From NCBI GenBank assembly GCA_038247115.1, contig JBBRVG010000006.1, forward strand, positions 9,743-73,742: DNA of 64,000 nt, written 5' to 3'. Within the stretch, counting starts at the first letter, position 1; each line of letters opens with the position of its first letter. The stretch is from Pseudaeromonas sp038247115. Its GTDB lineage: Bacteria; Pseudomonadota; Gammaproteobacteria; Enterobacterales; Aeromonadaceae. Shown piece after piece: positions 33,452 through 43,456 of this stretch. Below the pieces are notes generated by a model. It saw only the letters and a program-made list of their open reading frames with translations. It was not told where the DNA came from and did no database searches. A program made the position numbers and the translations under genes.

Positions 33452-34282
33452 TTAGCGGATCCCCCGCTGCTGCTTGATCAACTCCCAGGCTTGCTGAATT
33501 TCCTGAGTTTTCTCCTTGGCCATATTCATCATCTCCGGTGGCAATCCTTGGGATGCCAACTTGTCCGGATGATGCTTGCTCATCTGCTTGCGGTAGGCTT
33601 TTTTCACCTCGTTATCACTGGCACTGTCCCCAACTCCGAGCAGGGTATAAGCATCCTTGAGGCGATCCCGGGCCGGAGGCGGCGTCCATCCTGCGCCCTG
33701 TTGTCCGGCACCGGCACGCTGCTGATGACGACCAAAACTGGTTTCCGCTTCTGCCATGGCGAGAAACTGCTCCAGCTCCCAGCGGGAAAAACCGAGCAAC
33801 TCGGCCACTTCCAGCAGTCGCAGCCGCTGTTCGCCTTGCAAAGGACCGTCGGCAAAGGCGGCCTGCAGCTGGATCTCCAGAAACACCCGCAACAAATCCA
33901 TCTGCCCACGACAGGCGCGGCGGAAACTGACCAGCTCCTGATCCAGCGGATAATCCGCATCCTTGCCCTGGCGGAACGACTCCTGAGCCTCGCGCCGGAT
34001 CTCGCCCTGCAGTTGCATGCGATCCATAAACAGACTGGCGATGCGGATCTGTTGTTCACTGACCCGTCCCGCAGCTTTAGCGATATGACCCATCACCGCA
34101 AAGGTGGTATGAAAGAACAGCGCCTGTTCGGCACGAGTCGGCACCCGGCGAAAACTGAACCCCTGTTGACGTCGTTTGCCAATGTCATAGGCATGGCCAA
34201 TCCACAGCCCGAACAGGGCACCAATCCAGTTCCCCAGCCAAAGGCCGAGTAAGAAGCCAATCAACTTGCCTTTATAATTCAT
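33452..34282 (-). CDS. djlA: Membrane-anchored DnaJ-like co-chaperone
   Basis: The 276-residue protein has an N-terminal glycine-rich membrane segment (GFLLGLWLGNWIGALFGLWIG), a central TerB-like helical domain (about 50-170) and a C-terminal J domain with HPD (KHHPDKLAS). DjlA is an inner-membrane partner of DnaK. The ATG at 34282 has AAGGAG upstream and overlaps the murU end by 11 bases. Its place upstream of and divergent to lptD is conserved among relatives. Confidence 0.95.
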   Translation of the reverse strand: MNYKGKLIGFLLGLWLGNWIGALFGLWIGHAYDIGKRRQQGFSFRRVPTRAEQALFFHTTFAVMGHIAKAAGRVSEQQIRIASLFMDRMQLQGEIRREAQESFRQGKDADYPLDQELVSFRRACRGQMDLLRVFLEIQLQAAFADGPLQGEQRLRLLEVAELLGFSRWELEQFLAMAEAETSFGRHQQRAGAGQQGAGWTPPPARDRLKDAYTLLGVGDSASDNEVKKAYRKQMSKHHPDKLASQGLPPEMMNMAKEKTQEIQQAWELIKQQRGIR

Positions 34283-34985
34283 CAGCCACTCCTTGTCCGC
34301 AGAGTGCTTCATCGCTCGAGTATCGAGTGCGCAGCAGCTGATCCAGTTGCATCAGACGCTCGGGCGTACCGATATCGCGCCATTCAACCTGAAGATGGGT
34401 GCCGGACACCTGATCCGCGGCGATCCAGCGTCGGAACCAAGGCAATAGAGGCTGCTTGCCCGCCGGTACCTCGGCAAAAGCTTGGGGGTGATAGAGCGCC
34501 ACACCGCTGAAGGTCAGCGCCGGTTGCGCCAACACGCGCCCCTGCTGCAGGGTGAAATCACCCTGTGGATGCTGTGGCGGGTTATCCACCAGCCACAGAT
34601 GGGCCAGATCGTTACCCAACGCCTGCCGGACGAAACCTTCGTAATCGCAATCGAGCCAGATATCGCCGTTGATCACCAAGAACGGGGCATCCCCCAACAA
34701 CGGCAGGGCCTGACGAATGCCCCCCGCCGTCTCCAGTCCACCTTCAACCTCAGCAGACCAAAGGATCTGCACGCCGAACCGGGAACCATCCCCCAGCGCC
34801 GCTTCCAGCTTGTCACCCAGCCAGGCGTGGTTGATCACCAGTTCGCGAATACCCGCCGCCCGCAGCTTTTCAATATGGTGCACGATGAGCGGCTTGCCGC
34901 CGACGCACAGCAGCGGCTTGGGGATCTCATCAGTCAGCGGACGCATCCGCTCTCCCCGACCGGCAGCCAGGATCATGGCGCGCAT
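34272..34985 (-). CDS. murU: N-acetylmuramate 1-phosphate uridylyltransferase
   Basis: The 237-residue nucleotidyltransferase has the signature AMILAAGRGERMRPLTDEIPKPLL and the metal-binding NGDIW. By family knowledge it makes UDP-MurNAc in the peptidoglycan recycling route that bypasses MurA/MurB. It overlaps amgK upstream and djlA downstream, so the three are one operon. The pairing with AmgK supports this function over a general sugar-phosphate nucleotidyltransferase. Confidence 0.93.
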   Translation of the reverse strand: MRAMILAAGRGERMRPLTDEIPKPLLCVGGKPLIVHHIEKLRAAGIRELVINHAWLGDKLEAALGDGSRFGVQILWSAEVEGGLETAGGIRQALPLLGDAPFLVINGDIWLDCDYEGFVRQALGNDLAHLWLVDNPPQHPQGDFTLQQGRVLAQPALTFSGVALYHPQAFAEVPAGKQPLLPWFRRWIAADQVSGTHLQVEWRDIGTPERLMQLDQLLRTRYSSDEALCGQGVADEL

Positions 34986-35977
34986 GACGACACCTCGCTC
35001 TGGGGCTGGTAAGGAAAATGCGGCAGCACCCGCTGCTCGAGCCAGGCAGCAAACGACTGCAACTCAGGCTCAGCGCGCGCGGTTTCCCACACATAGAACA
35101 GGGTGCGGGGGATATCCTTGAGATAACCGGACTTACCGTCTCTATGGTGCAAGCGGCAGAAGATGCCTGCGGCCTTGAGATGACGCTGCATTCCGGTCAA
35201 TGCCAATGACGAACGGAAACGGGCTTCACCCATATCCCCAAGCAAGCCGGCAGCCTGATAGCACTGATAACCAAAGGTCACCATGTCGTTGACCAGGGAT
35301 AATGGCCAGCGCACATAGCAATCCTTGAGCAGGGAGACTAAATCGTAGGTCAGAGGCCCGCATACCATATCCTGGAAGTCGATCACCGCCAGAGACTCGT
35401 CCGCCAGCACCATCAGGTTACGGCTATGAAAATCCCGATGCATCACCACCTGCGGCTGCGCCAGATTGTTGCGGGTTAGCAGACCAAAGGTCTCCTCCAG
35501 CAAGCGCTGTTCCGTCTCATCCAGGTTCAACCCCAAGTGTTTGCCCAGAAGCCATTCCGGGAATATGCTGTTTTCTCGGGCCATAAATTCGGCATCGAAA
35601 GGCTCCAACGGCAGCTCAATGCGCGCCATGGTGGGCAATAAGGCGATGGCCTTGCCATACCACTGCCGCACCGAAATTGGATCCAGTCGCGCCAGCAACA
35701 TCTCGTCCCCTAAATCTGAGACACAGAGAAACCCCTGGTCCAAATCAACAGCATGAACAATAGGTGCCGGGATGGCCGCCCGCTGCAGCGCTTGGGCATT
35801 GCGCACAAACTCGCGGTTTTTCTCGGTTTGCGGTGGGGCATCAACCCAGATCTGGCCATGAGCACGGTAATAACGGCGGAAACTGGCATCCCCGGAAATG
35901 AGCTGTAACTGCAGTTGAGGATCCTGTTCACAACCCTGAGCCCAGAGGGTCAGAGCCTTTAATCGGTCTTGATTCAT
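34973..35977 (-). CDS. amgK: N-acetylmuramate/N-acetylglucosamine anomeric kinase
   Basis: The 334-residue aminoglycoside-phosphotransferase-fold kinase has the catalytic loop VMHRDFHSRNL and the metal motif VIDFQDM. By family knowledge it phosphorylates free MurNAc at the anomeric position, giving the substrate of MurU. Its stop lies within the first codons of murU (13-base overlap). No clear ribosome-binding site precedes the ATG at 35977. Divergent lptD starts 232 bases away; that gap contains only promoter-like AT-rich sequence near 36090-36130. Confidence 0.93.
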   Translation of the reverse strand: MNQDRLKALTLWAQGCEQDPQLQLQLISGDASFRRYYRAHGQIWVDAPPQTEKNREFVRNAQALQRAAIPAPIVHAVDLDQGFLCVSDLGDEMLLARLDPISVRQWYGKAIALLPTMARIELPLEPFDAEFMARENSIFPEWLLGKHLGLNLDETEQRLLEETFGLLTRNNLAQPQVVMHRDFHSRNLMVLADESLAVIDFQDMVCGPLTYDLVSLLKDCYVRWPLSLVNDMVTFGYQCYQAAGLLGDMGEARFRSSLALTGMQRHLKAAGIFCRLHHRDGKSGYLKDIPRTLFYVWETARAEPELQSFAAWLEQRVLPHFPYQPQSEVSSCAP

Positions 35978-36209
35978 ATCGATATAAAAACAGGGCCATT
36001 GCTTAGCCCTGATACCTGGTCGTTGAAGCAGCCATGAGTTATGGGCAGAGAGAAGCCAATCGCCCCATCGTAGGGCGTTAGCCCTGATTGAAATAATGCT
36101 TTATCATTGTCGGCTAACATAAAATAATGGCCCGCAAAGCACAACCCGCGGTCGGCGCCTCTTCTTCGTTCGCCCGGTTCGCCAACCGTCAGGAATCATA
36201 GAGCTGATA

Positions 36210-38549
36210 ATGACCCATAGCACCCTAGGTTTAACCAGTACCCTGCTCGCGACCAGCCTGCTGGGTGCCCCCTCTGCTCTGGCCGCAGAGGGCGTAGGCA
36301 CTTTTGATCAGCGTTGTTACAGTGATGTTCCCCTGGCACAGGATGCGCCCGCCAATATCAATCAACTGCCGGTCGAAGTGAACGCCGACAGCGCGGAAGC
36401 CACCCAGGATGGTAAGGCTATCTATCGAGGCGACGTGCAGATTTTTCAGGGCATCCGCACCCTGAGCTCCAAATATACCGAGTTGAACCAGGTCACCCGC
36501 GATTTGACCGCTGAAGGCAATGTCTTCTATCAGGATGGTCAGGTTACCCTGCGCAGCAATGATGCCCTGCATTCCAATCTGGATACCCGGGAAACCCGGC
36601 TGGACAAGGCGGAATATCAGCTGCATAGCTCACCGGCGCGCGGCAAGGCCGAGCATATCAACCTGAATGAGCAGCAACGCAAGCTGGAGCTGGAAACCGC
36701 GCAGTTCACTACCTGTCCTCCAGGCCAGGAGATGTGGTGGCTCAAGGCCAGCTCGGTCAAAGTTGATCAGAACGAGGTTTTCGGCGAAGCCTGGAACGCC
36801 ACGCTCTGGTTGTATGATGTGCCGGTCTTTTATGTTCCCTACATGACCTTCCCGGTCAAGGATGAACGCAAATCCGGGTTGCTCTATCCAACGTTCGGTT
36901 TCAGCTCCTCGGATGGTATGGATCTGCGAACCCCCTATTACTGGAATATTGCCCCGAACTACGACATGACGCTGACGCCGCGCTATATCGAGAACCGGGG
37001 CACCATGTTGCAAAATGAGTTCCGTTACATGCCGACGGAAGAACAGAAGGGCAAACTCTACACCGAATATATGGGCGAAGACCGTCGAGCCAAGGTATCG
37101 GACGCTAATCTCGACTCTCGCTGGTTGGTGAACTTGAATCATCAATCCCGACTGAATGATGACAGTCTGCGTATCAAGGCCGATGCCACCCGTGTTGGGG
37201 AGAATGACTACAACTATTTCAATGACTTATCACCACCAGTTTCCAGCGGTATCGATAACCAGTTGATGCAGTCCCTCTCCGGTGGCGTCTATCAGGAGCA
37301 GTGGAACTTCAGTGGCGAAGTGCGTGACTACCAGATACTGCTTCCCGATGCGCTGGAGCCGCACCAGATGTTGCCGCGTATTAACTACAATGCCTACCAC
37401 ACCGGCAACTGGTACGAGACCTCGCTATCCAGTGAGTTGACTCGTTTTGCACACGCTTCGGAGCGCCGCAAAGCCTATACCGGCGATCGCTTGCATCTGG
37501 AACCGGAGTTGACCATTCCCTTGGCCAAGGCGCCCGGATACAGTCTCGAGAGCCAGTTCAAGCTGATGTATACCCACTATCAGCAAGAAGTCCCCTCGGA
37601 TATGGATAGTTATTACCAGCAGCAAGGGTTTGGTAATCTGGCCTCGACCGTCAATCGCACCCTGCCCTCGGCGCGCGTCAAAGGCGGTCTGGTCTTTGAC
37701 CGAATTGGCGACTGGAATAAGCAACTCTACACCCAGACCCTGGAGCCGGAGTTCCAGTACCACTATGTGCCCTATCAGAATCAGGACAACATAGGTCTGT
37801 TTGATACCACCAACATGCTGCCGGATTACTACAGCCTGTTCAGTGACCGCCGTTATGCCGGTCTGGATCGGATCAGTGATGCCAATAACGTCAGCATGGG
37901 CTTGACCAGCCGGGTGTTTGATGACCAGAGCGTCGAGCGGGTGCGCGTCACAGTAGGCCAGGCTTATTCGCTGACCAAACCCAGGGTGACCCTGCTGCCG
38001 GATCAGGCGGACAGCACCAATTCCCGCTCCTTGCTGACATTCGAAGGAGATATCCACCCCAGCGATCCCTGGTTCCTCAAGGCTCGCATGCTTTACAATA
38101 CCGATGAAAGCCAGATATCACTGGGAAGTAGCGCGGTTGAATACCGGCAAGATCAATTCATGGCACAACTCAATTACCGCTATGTGCGGGAGGGCAACGT
38201 CGTTGTCACCGCACCCTATGAGCAGACGGATATGAGCCAGCTCGGAGGTTTGACGGCTATTCCCATCAACCAGAAATGGCAGGCCATTGCCGCCTATTAC
38301 TACGATTTGCAGCAGAGCCTGAACATTGATCGTCTCATCGGGCTACGCTACGACTCCTGCTGCTGGAGCCTGGATCTGGTTCTGGAACAGGAAAACAAAC
38401 CCGATAACGTCACCCTGACCGCTAGCCCGGAGACACGTGTTGGCTTGCAATTCCAGATGAAGGGGCTGGGCAGTGTCGGTTCAGGCACCAACTACACCCT
38501 GGATACCCAACTGTTGCCCTATACGCGTCCATTTAACCTGAATGACTGA
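36210..38549 (+). CDS. lptD: LPS-assembly protein LptD
   Basis: The 779-residue outer-membrane protein starts with a signal peptide (ending ALA near residue 25). An N-terminal OstA/jellyroll domain (about 50-190) is followed by a large beta-barrel to the C-terminus. Cysteines in QRCYSD, TTCPPG and the SCCWS pair fit the two disulfides needed for LptD assembly. With LptE it inserts lipopolysaccharide into the outer leaflet. It heads lptD-surA-pdxA-rsmA-apaG-apaH, and the next gene encodes the chaperone that folds it. Confidence 0.96.
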   Translation: MTHSTLGLTSTLLATSLLGAPSALAAEGVGTFDQRCYSDVPLAQDAPANINQLPVEVNADSAEATQDGKAIYRGDVQIFQGIRTLSSKYTELNQVTRDLTAEGNVFYQDGQVTLRSNDALHSNLDTRETRLDKAEYQLHSSPARGKAEHINLNEQQRKLELETAQFTTCPPGQEMWWLKASSVKVDQNEVFGEAWNATLWLYDVPVFYVPYMTFPVKDERKSGLLYPTFGFSSSDGMDLRTPYYWNIAPNYDMTLTPRYIENRGTMLQNEFRYMPTEEQKGKLYTEYMGEDRRAKVSDANLDSRWLVNLNHQSRLNDDSLRIKADATRVGENDYNYFNDLSPPVSSGIDNQLMQSLSGGVYQEQWNFSGEVRDYQILLPDALEPHQMLPRINYNAYHTGNWYETSLSSELTRFAHASERRKAYTGDRLHLEPELTIPLAKAPGYSLESQFKLMYTHYQQEVPSDMDSYYQQQGFGNLASTVNRTLPSARVKGGLVFDRIGDWNKQLYTQTLEPEFQYHYVPYQNQDNIGLFDTTNMLPDYYSLFSDRRYAGLDRISDANNVSMGLTSRVFDDQSVERVRVTVGQAYSLTKPRVTLLPDQADSTNSRSLLTFEGDIHPSDPWFLKARMLYNTDESQISLGSSAVEYRQDQFMAQLNYRYVREGNVVVTAPYEQTDMSQLGGLTAIPINQKWQAIAAYYYDLQQSLNIDRLIGLRYDSCCWSLDLVLEQENKPDNVTLTASPETRVGLQFQMKGLGSVGSGTNYTLDTQLLPYTRPFNLND

Positions 38550-38578
38550 TCGTCGGTCATAGACCCGGAATGAGATTG

Positions 38579-39877
38579 ATGAAGAAAAATATGCATAAAT
38601 TATTAACCTTCGCCCTGCTGGCAGGTATCGGACTGACCAGTCAGGCGGCCACGCTGGATCGTGTTGTGGCCGTCGTCAATCAGGATGTGGTTCTGGCCAG
38701 CCAGCTCGATAGCCTGGTCGCCAAGGTACAGCATGATGCCGCAGGTAGCGGGCAACCCCTGCCCGAAGAGTCCCAACTGCGCAAGCAAGCGCTGGATCGC
38801 CTGATCAGCGAGAGCTTGGTCGTACAACTGGCGGATCGTCAGGGACTCCGCGTCAGCGACAGCCAACTCGATCAAGCCATTGCCTCCATCGCCTCGGATC
38901 AAAAAATTACGGTTGAACAGCTCAAGCAACAAGCCGCTGCCGATGGACTGAGCGAGGCTCAGTTTCGGGATCAGGTGCGCCGTGAACTGCTGATGAGTGA
39001 AGTCCGCCGCAACCAGATGCGTCAACGGATCAACATCTCCGATCAGGAAGTCGAACAGGTGGTGAAACTGATCCAGACTCAGGGCAGCAAGGAACAGCAA
39101 TACCATGTCGGCCATATCATGCTAGCCCTCTCTTCCTCGGCCGATGCCGATGAACAGGCTCGGGTAGCAGCAAAAGCCGAACAGCTGCTGACCCAGCTCA
39201 AGGCCGGGGCCGACTTCAAGAAAATCGCCATGGCTGAAAGTTCAGGTCCCAAGGCCCTCGAAGGCGGTGACTGGGGTTGGATGACCCTTGAAGAGATGCC
39301 GACTCTGCTGGCGGAAGCCGCTCGCGGTGCCCATGATGGTGATGTGGTGGGACCCCTGCGCTCTGGTGCCGGCCTGCATATCGTCAAAATTTTCGCCAGC
39401 CGGGGCGCGACGCAAGGCCAGCAAATTGAGGTCAAGGCGCGCCATATCCTGATCCAGCCCTCCATCATCTTGAGTGAAGAAAAAGCCAAACAAATGCTCG
39501 AAGGCTTCTTGCGTGACGTCAAAGCCGGTAAAGCCAACTTTGCCCAATTGGCCGAAAAGTATTCCGAAGATCCGGGCTCTGCAGTACAGGGCGGTGAATT
39601 GGGTTGGGCCAATCCGCAGATTTATGATCCCGCCTTCCGCGATCAGGTTTCCACTCTGTCACCGGGCCAATATAGCCAGCCGTTCCGCTCCAATCACGGC
39701 TGGCATCTGGTTCAGGTCGAAGACCGCCGCAATGAAGCAGCCACCGATGAGGCACTGAAAAACCGGGCCTATCAGATGATCTACAACCGCCGCTTTACCG
39801 AAGAAGCCCAGAGCTGGCTCGACGAGCTGCGGGATGAAGCCTACATCAACATAATTGCCGAGCGTGCGGCACCATGA
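38579..39877 (+). CDS. surA: Periplasmic chaperone and peptidyl-prolyl isomerase SurA
   Basis: The 432-residue protein has a signal peptide (ending QAA), an N-terminal chaperone domain (VVAVVNQDVVLASQLD) and two parvulin domains (about 170-270 and 285-385, each with H-I-L/M-L and GGxxGW blocks). It escorts outer-membrane proteins, notably LptD. I prefer ATG 38579 because GGAA lies nine bases upstream; ATG 38570 is directly adjacent to that site. Its stop overlaps pdxA (ATGA). Confidence 0.95.
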   Translation: MKKNMHKLLTFALLAGIGLTSQAATLDRVVAVVNQDVVLASQLDSLVAKVQHDAAGSGQPLPEESQLRKQALDRLISESLVVQLADRQGLRVSDSQLDQAIASIASDQKITVEQLKQQAAADGLSEAQFRDQVRRELLMSEVRRNQMRQRINISDQEVEQVVKLIQTQGSKEQQYHVGHIMLALSSSADADEQARVAAKAEQLLTQLKAGADFKKIAMAESSGPKALEGGDWGWMTLEEMPTLLAEAARGAHDGDVVGPLRSGAGLHIVKIFASRGATQGQQIEVKARHILIQPSIILSEEKAKQMLEGFLRDVKAGKANFAQLAEKYSEDPGSAVQGGELGWANPQIYDPAFRDQVSTLSPGQYSQPFRSNHGWHLVQVEDRRNEAATDEALKNRAYQMIYNRRFTEEAQSWLDELRDEAYINIIAERAAP

Positions 39878-40863
39878 GCACAGTAGCCCGCATCGTCATG
39901 ACCCCGGGCGAACCCGGGGGCATAGGCCCAGATTTGATCCTCGGCCTTGCAACTCAAGGCTGGCCCGTGGAATTGGTGGTGGTGGCCGACCCAGCCTTGC
40001 TGATGGCTCGCGCCAAGCTGCTGGATCTGGCTGTTGAATTACAGCCCTATCAACCTGAGCGCCTGGCCAGCCCCCAGCGTAAAGGGACACTGACGGTGGC
40101 GGCTATCCCGCTGGCAGTTGCTGCCGAACCAGGCCAACTCCAGGCAGCCAATGGCCCCTACGTGCTGGCAACTCTGGCGCGCGCCGCCGCTGGCGCCTTG
40201 AGTGGTGAGTTTGCTGCGCTGGTGACAGGTCCGGTGCATAAGGGGATCATCAACGAATCCGGGGTCCGTTTCAGTGGTCACACCGAGTTCTTTGCCGAAC
40301 AAGCGGGTTGTGATCAGGTGGTGATGATGCTGGCAACCGAAGGCTTGCGCGTCGCCTTGGCGACCACCCATCTGCCATTGAAAGAGGTGGCCGATGCCAT
40401 CACCCCCGACAGCCTGACACGCACCCTCCAGATCCTGCATCAGGATCTGCGCCAGCAGTTTGGCATCGCCAGACCCAGGATCTATGTCTGTGGCCTCAAT
40501 CCCCATGCCGGTGAAGGCGGTCATATGGGACGGGAAGAAATTGATGTCATTGAACCCGTCTTGGCAAGTCTGCGCCAACAGGGCATGGATCTGGTAGGCC
40601 CGTTGCCTGCCGACACCCTGTTTCAAGAAAAATACCTGCGCGATGCCGATGCGGTGCTCGCCATGTACCACGACCAAGGATTGCCGGTCCTCAAATACAA
40701 AGGCTTTGGACGAGCCGTCAATATTACCCTGGGCCTCCCCTTCATCCGCACCTCGGTCGATCATGGCACGGCGCTGGATCTGGCAGGGACAGGCAAGGCC
40801 GACATGGGTAGTCTACTGACCGCCCTCCACCAGGCCATCGATATGGTAACCAAGCAAGCATGA
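39874..40863 (+). CDS. pdxA: 4-hydroxythreonine-4-phosphate dehydrogenase
   Basis: The 329-residue NAD-dependent enzyme of pyridoxal phosphate synthesis starts with the hallmark MTPGEPGGIGPDL and has GHTEFFAEQ and the late block FIRTSVDHGTALDLAGTGKA. It overlaps surA and rsmA by 4 bases each, so translation is coupled along the operon. Confidence 0.96.
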   Translation: MSTVARIVMTPGEPGGIGPDLILGLATQGWPVELVVVADPALLMARAKLLDLAVELQPYQPERLASPQRKGTLTVAAIPLAVAAEPGQLQAANGPYVLATLARAAAGALSGEFAALVTGPVHKGIINESGVRFSGHTEFFAEQAGCDQVVMMLATEGLRVALATTHLPLKEVADAITPDSLTRTLQILHQDLRQQFGIARPRIYVCGLNPHAGEGGHMGREEIDVIEPVLASLRQQGMDLVGPLPADTLFQEKYLRDADAVLAMYHDQGLPVLKYKGFGRAVNITLGLPFIRTSVDHGTALDLAGTGKADMGSLLTALHQAIDMVTKQA

Positions 40864-41672
40864 GTAACGACAAGGTACATCTGGGCCATACCGCCCGTAA
40901 GCGCTTCGGCCAGAATTTTTTGCACGACCACTATGTGATCGATGCCATTGTAGCCGCCATTCATCCGCAAGAAGGCCAGGTGATGGTGGAAATCGGCCCG
41001 GGTCTCGGCGCCCTGACCGAACCGGTTGCCTCACAAATCAGCCACATGCATGTCGTCGAGCTGGATCGCGACTTGGCCGAACGCCTGCGTCATCATCCGG
41101 TCCTCAAGGACAAGCTGACCATCCACGAAGCGGATGCCATGAAGTTCGACTTCAACCAGCTGAAGCAAGACGGCCAGCCACTGCGGGTGTTCGGCAATCT
41201 GCCCTACAACATCTCCACGCCCCTGATGTTCCATCTGTTTGAACAATCCGGCCTCATCAGCGACATGCATTTCATGTTGCAAAAAGAGGTGGTGGATCGT
41301 CTGGCTGCGGGCCCTGGCAGCAAGGTTTATGGCCGATTGAGCGTGATGGCGCAATATTATTGCCAGATCATTCCGGTGCTGCAGGTCGGCCCGGGATCCT
41401 TCAAGCCCGCCCCCAAGGTGGATTCGGCGGTAGTTCGGCTGGTGCCTCACGCCAAGCCAGCACTGGTGGCAACCCAGGTCAGCGACCTGCAGCGGGTTTG
41501 TCTGGAGGCCTTTAATCAGCGCCGCAAGACGATTCGAAATAGTATGCGCAACTTCATTACACCAGAGCAGTTGACGCTGCTGGACATAGATCCTAATCTG
41601 CGACCAGAGAACCTGACGCTGGAACAGTTTGTCACTATCGCAAACTGGCTGAGCGAACACCCACAGGGGTAA
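40860..41672 (+). CDS. rsmA: 16S rRNA dimethyladenosine transferase
   Basis: The 270-residue enzyme (KsgA) dimethylates two adjacent adenosines near the 3' end of 16S rRNA. Visible motifs are RFGQNFLHD, the SAM site VEIGPGLGALT and the catalytic FGNLPYNIS. It starts at an ATGA overlap with pdxA and ends two bases before apaG. Confidence 0.97.
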   Translation: MSNDKVHLGHTARKRFGQNFLHDHYVIDAIVAAIHPQEGQVMVEIGPGLGALTEPVASQISHMHVVELDRDLAERLRHHPVLKDKLTIHEADAMKFDFNQLKQDGQPLRVFGNLPYNISTPLMFHLFEQSGLISDMHFMLQKEVVDRLAAGPGSKVYGRLSVMAQYYCQIIPVLQVGPGSFKPAPKVDSAVVRLVPHAKPALVATQVSDLQRVCLEAFNQRRKTIRNSMRNFITPEQLTLLDIDPNLRPENLTLEQFVTIANWLSEHPQG

Positions 41673-41674
41673 CC

Positions 41675-42046
41675 ATGGTTGAGCGTATCCTGATCCGATC
41701 CTATCCCCGCTATCTTGCGGAGCAATCAGTGCCTGATCAGGCGAACTTCAGCTTTGGCTACACCATTGAAATTGAAAATCAGGGGAATCGCCCAGTACAA
41801 CTACTGGAGAGGCATTGGTTCATCACAGATGCCAACGGTCAACGTACCGAAGTGCAGGGTCCCGGCGTCGTTGGCGAACAGCCATTCATCAATCCAGGTG
41901 AGTGTTATGCCTATCAAAGCGGTGTCCAACTCAAGACACCGCTGGGCTTTATGCAAGGAAGCTATACCTTTCAGGACGAATCGGGAGAGCTGTTCGATAT
42001 CGATATCCCTCTCTTCACCCTGGCCATTCCCCATCTGATCCACTAG
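41675..42046 (+). CDS. apaG: ApaG domain protein
   Basis: The 123-residue beta-sandwich protein has the family blocks FSFGYTIEIENQG and GPGVVGEQPFINPGECYAYQSG. The molecular function of ApaG is not settled. It sits between rsmA and apaH as in E. coli. Its ATG follows CAGGGGTAACC. Confidence 0.95.
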   Translation: MVERILIRSYPRYLAEQSVPDQANFSFGYTIEIENQGNRPVQLLERHWFITDANGQRTEVQGPGVVGEQPFINPGECYAYQSGVQLKTPLGFMQGSYTFQDESGELFDIDIPLFTLAIPHLIH

Positions 42047-42055
42047 ACAGGCGTT

Positions 42056-42883
42056 ATGGCACTTTATTTTGTTGGTGATGTGCAGGGCTGCTACGACGAG
42101 TTGCGGCAACTGTTGGATTTGGCTGGTTTCAGCCAGGACGAAGATGAACTCTGGTTGACCGGAGATCTGGTCGCGCGCGGCCCCAAGTCACTGGAGGTCC
42201 TGCGCTATGTCGCCTCACTCGGTGAACGGGCTACCACGGTTCTCGGAAACCATGATCTGCACCTGCTGGCAACGGCGGCCGGTTATGCCAAACCGAAGAA
42301 AAAGGATCAGCTCGAAGCACTACTGAACGCGCCCGATGCAGCAATATTACTGCGCTGGTTACGCCAGCAACCTCTGCTGGTAGAACACCCGACCCGACCC
42401 GTGATGATGTGCCACGCCGGTTTGTCCCCGCAGTGGGATCTGCCAACCGCCCGACGCTGTGCCCGTGAAGTAGAAGACTTGCTGCGCAGCGATCAGGGGA
42501 ACTGGCTGCTGTGCCACATGTATGGCAACGACCCGGCCCATTGGGATGAGCGCTTGGCGGGTCTTCCTCGCTGGCGCTACATCATCAATACCTTCACGCG
42601 CATGCGCTTCTGCGGCATAGATAGCAGCCTCGACTTTCATAGCAAGGTATCGCCCAAGCAGCAAAGCCCGGACCTCAAACCCTGGTTTGAATTACGCCCT
42701 CAGCACCAGGATGAACCTGAGTTGATCTTCGGTCATTGGGCGGCACTGATGGGGCTATGCCCTGTGCCACGCATCCACGCCCTGGATACCGGCTGTGTGT
42801 GGGGCAATCAGCTCACACTCTGGCGTTGGGACGACGATACCTTCTTCACTCTCAGCTGCCCTATGTATGCCAAAGGTGACTAA
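42056..42883 (+). CDS. apaH: Symmetrical bis(5'-nucleosyl)-tetraphosphatase
   Basis: The 275-residue metallophosphoesterase hydrolyses Ap4A to two ADP. Motifs are YFVGDVQGCYDEL, TGDLVARGP and LGNHDLHLL at the N-terminus. It is the last gene of the lptD operon and is followed by a terminator shared with convergent folA. Confidence 0.96.
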   Translation: MALYFVGDVQGCYDELRQLLDLAGFSQDEDELWLTGDLVARGPKSLEVLRYVASLGERATTVLGNHDLHLLATAAGYAKPKKKDQLEALLNAPDAAILLRWLRQQPLLVEHPTRPVMMCHAGLSPQWDLPTARRCAREVEDLLRSDQGNWLLCHMYGNDPAHWDERLAGLPRWRYIINTFTRMRFCGIDSSLDFHSKVSPKQQSPDLKPWFELRPQHQDEPELIFGHWAALMGLCPVPRIHALDTGCVWGNQLTLWRWDDDTFFTLSCPMYAKGD

Positions 42884-42901
42884 GGTCCCCGCCTGAACAC
42901 C

Positions 42902-42943
42902 GGATAATAAAAAACCGCCCTAATCTCGGCGGTTTTATTATCC
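42902..42943. terminator. Bidirectional terminator between apaH and folA
   Basis: A symmetric stem AAAACCGCC/GGCGGTTTT, extended by GGATAAT/ATTATCC, lies between convergent genes. U-rich tracts follow in both directions. Confidence 0.85.
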
Positions 42944-42960
42944 GGTGATGAAAGGCCGGA

Positions 42961-43449
42961 TCAGCGCTGGCGGCTCAGGGTGACAAACTCGCAGGCATAG
43001 GCGTTTTTCTCATCGGCCGGATGCCTGGCCCGCTCCAACTCCTGCCACCCGAGCGGCATATAATCCGGGAAATGGGTATCACCACTCAGCTGGGCATCAA
43101 TGTAGGTCAGATACAGGCGATCCGCGCGCGGCAGCGCTTCGGTATACAGTTGCCCGCCGCCGATGATCATCACCTCATCACAATCCGCCAGCAGTTCCAG
43201 AGCCGCTTCCAGCGAGGCGGCCACCTCCACCCCTTCGACTCGCCACTGGGCGTTGCGACTGACGACAACATTGCGCCGCCCGGGCAATGGTCGGCCGATC
43301 GACTCAAAGGTGCGGCGTCCCATGACTACGGGTTTCCCCAGGGTGACGGCTTTGAAATGGCGAAGGTCGGCAGGCAAATGCCAGGGCATGGCATTGTCTT
43401 TGCCAATGACTCGATCCTTGGCCATGGCGGCGATCAGTGAAAGCAACAT
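42961..43449 (-). CDS. folA: Dihydrofolate reductase
   Basis: The 162-residue enzyme reduces dihydrofolate with NADPH. Typical blocks are LIAAMAKDRVIGKDNAMPWHLPADL at the N-terminus (Asp/Glu region near WHLP-ADL), VVMGRRTFESIGRPLPGR and MIIGGGQLY. Convergence with apaH is conserved in related genomes. Its start is only 7 bases after the yjjB stop on the same strand, so yjjP-yjjB-folA may be co-transcribed. Confidence 0.96.
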   Translation of the reverse strand: MLLSLIAAMAKDRVIGKDNAMPWHLPADLRHFKAVTLGKPVVMGRRTFESIGRPLPGRRNVVVSRNAQWRVEGVEVAASLEAALELLADCDEVMIIGGGQLYTEALPRADRLYLTYIDAQLSGDTHFPDYMPLGWQELERARHPADEKNAYACEFVTLSRQR

Positions 43450-43456
43450 AAAAGAC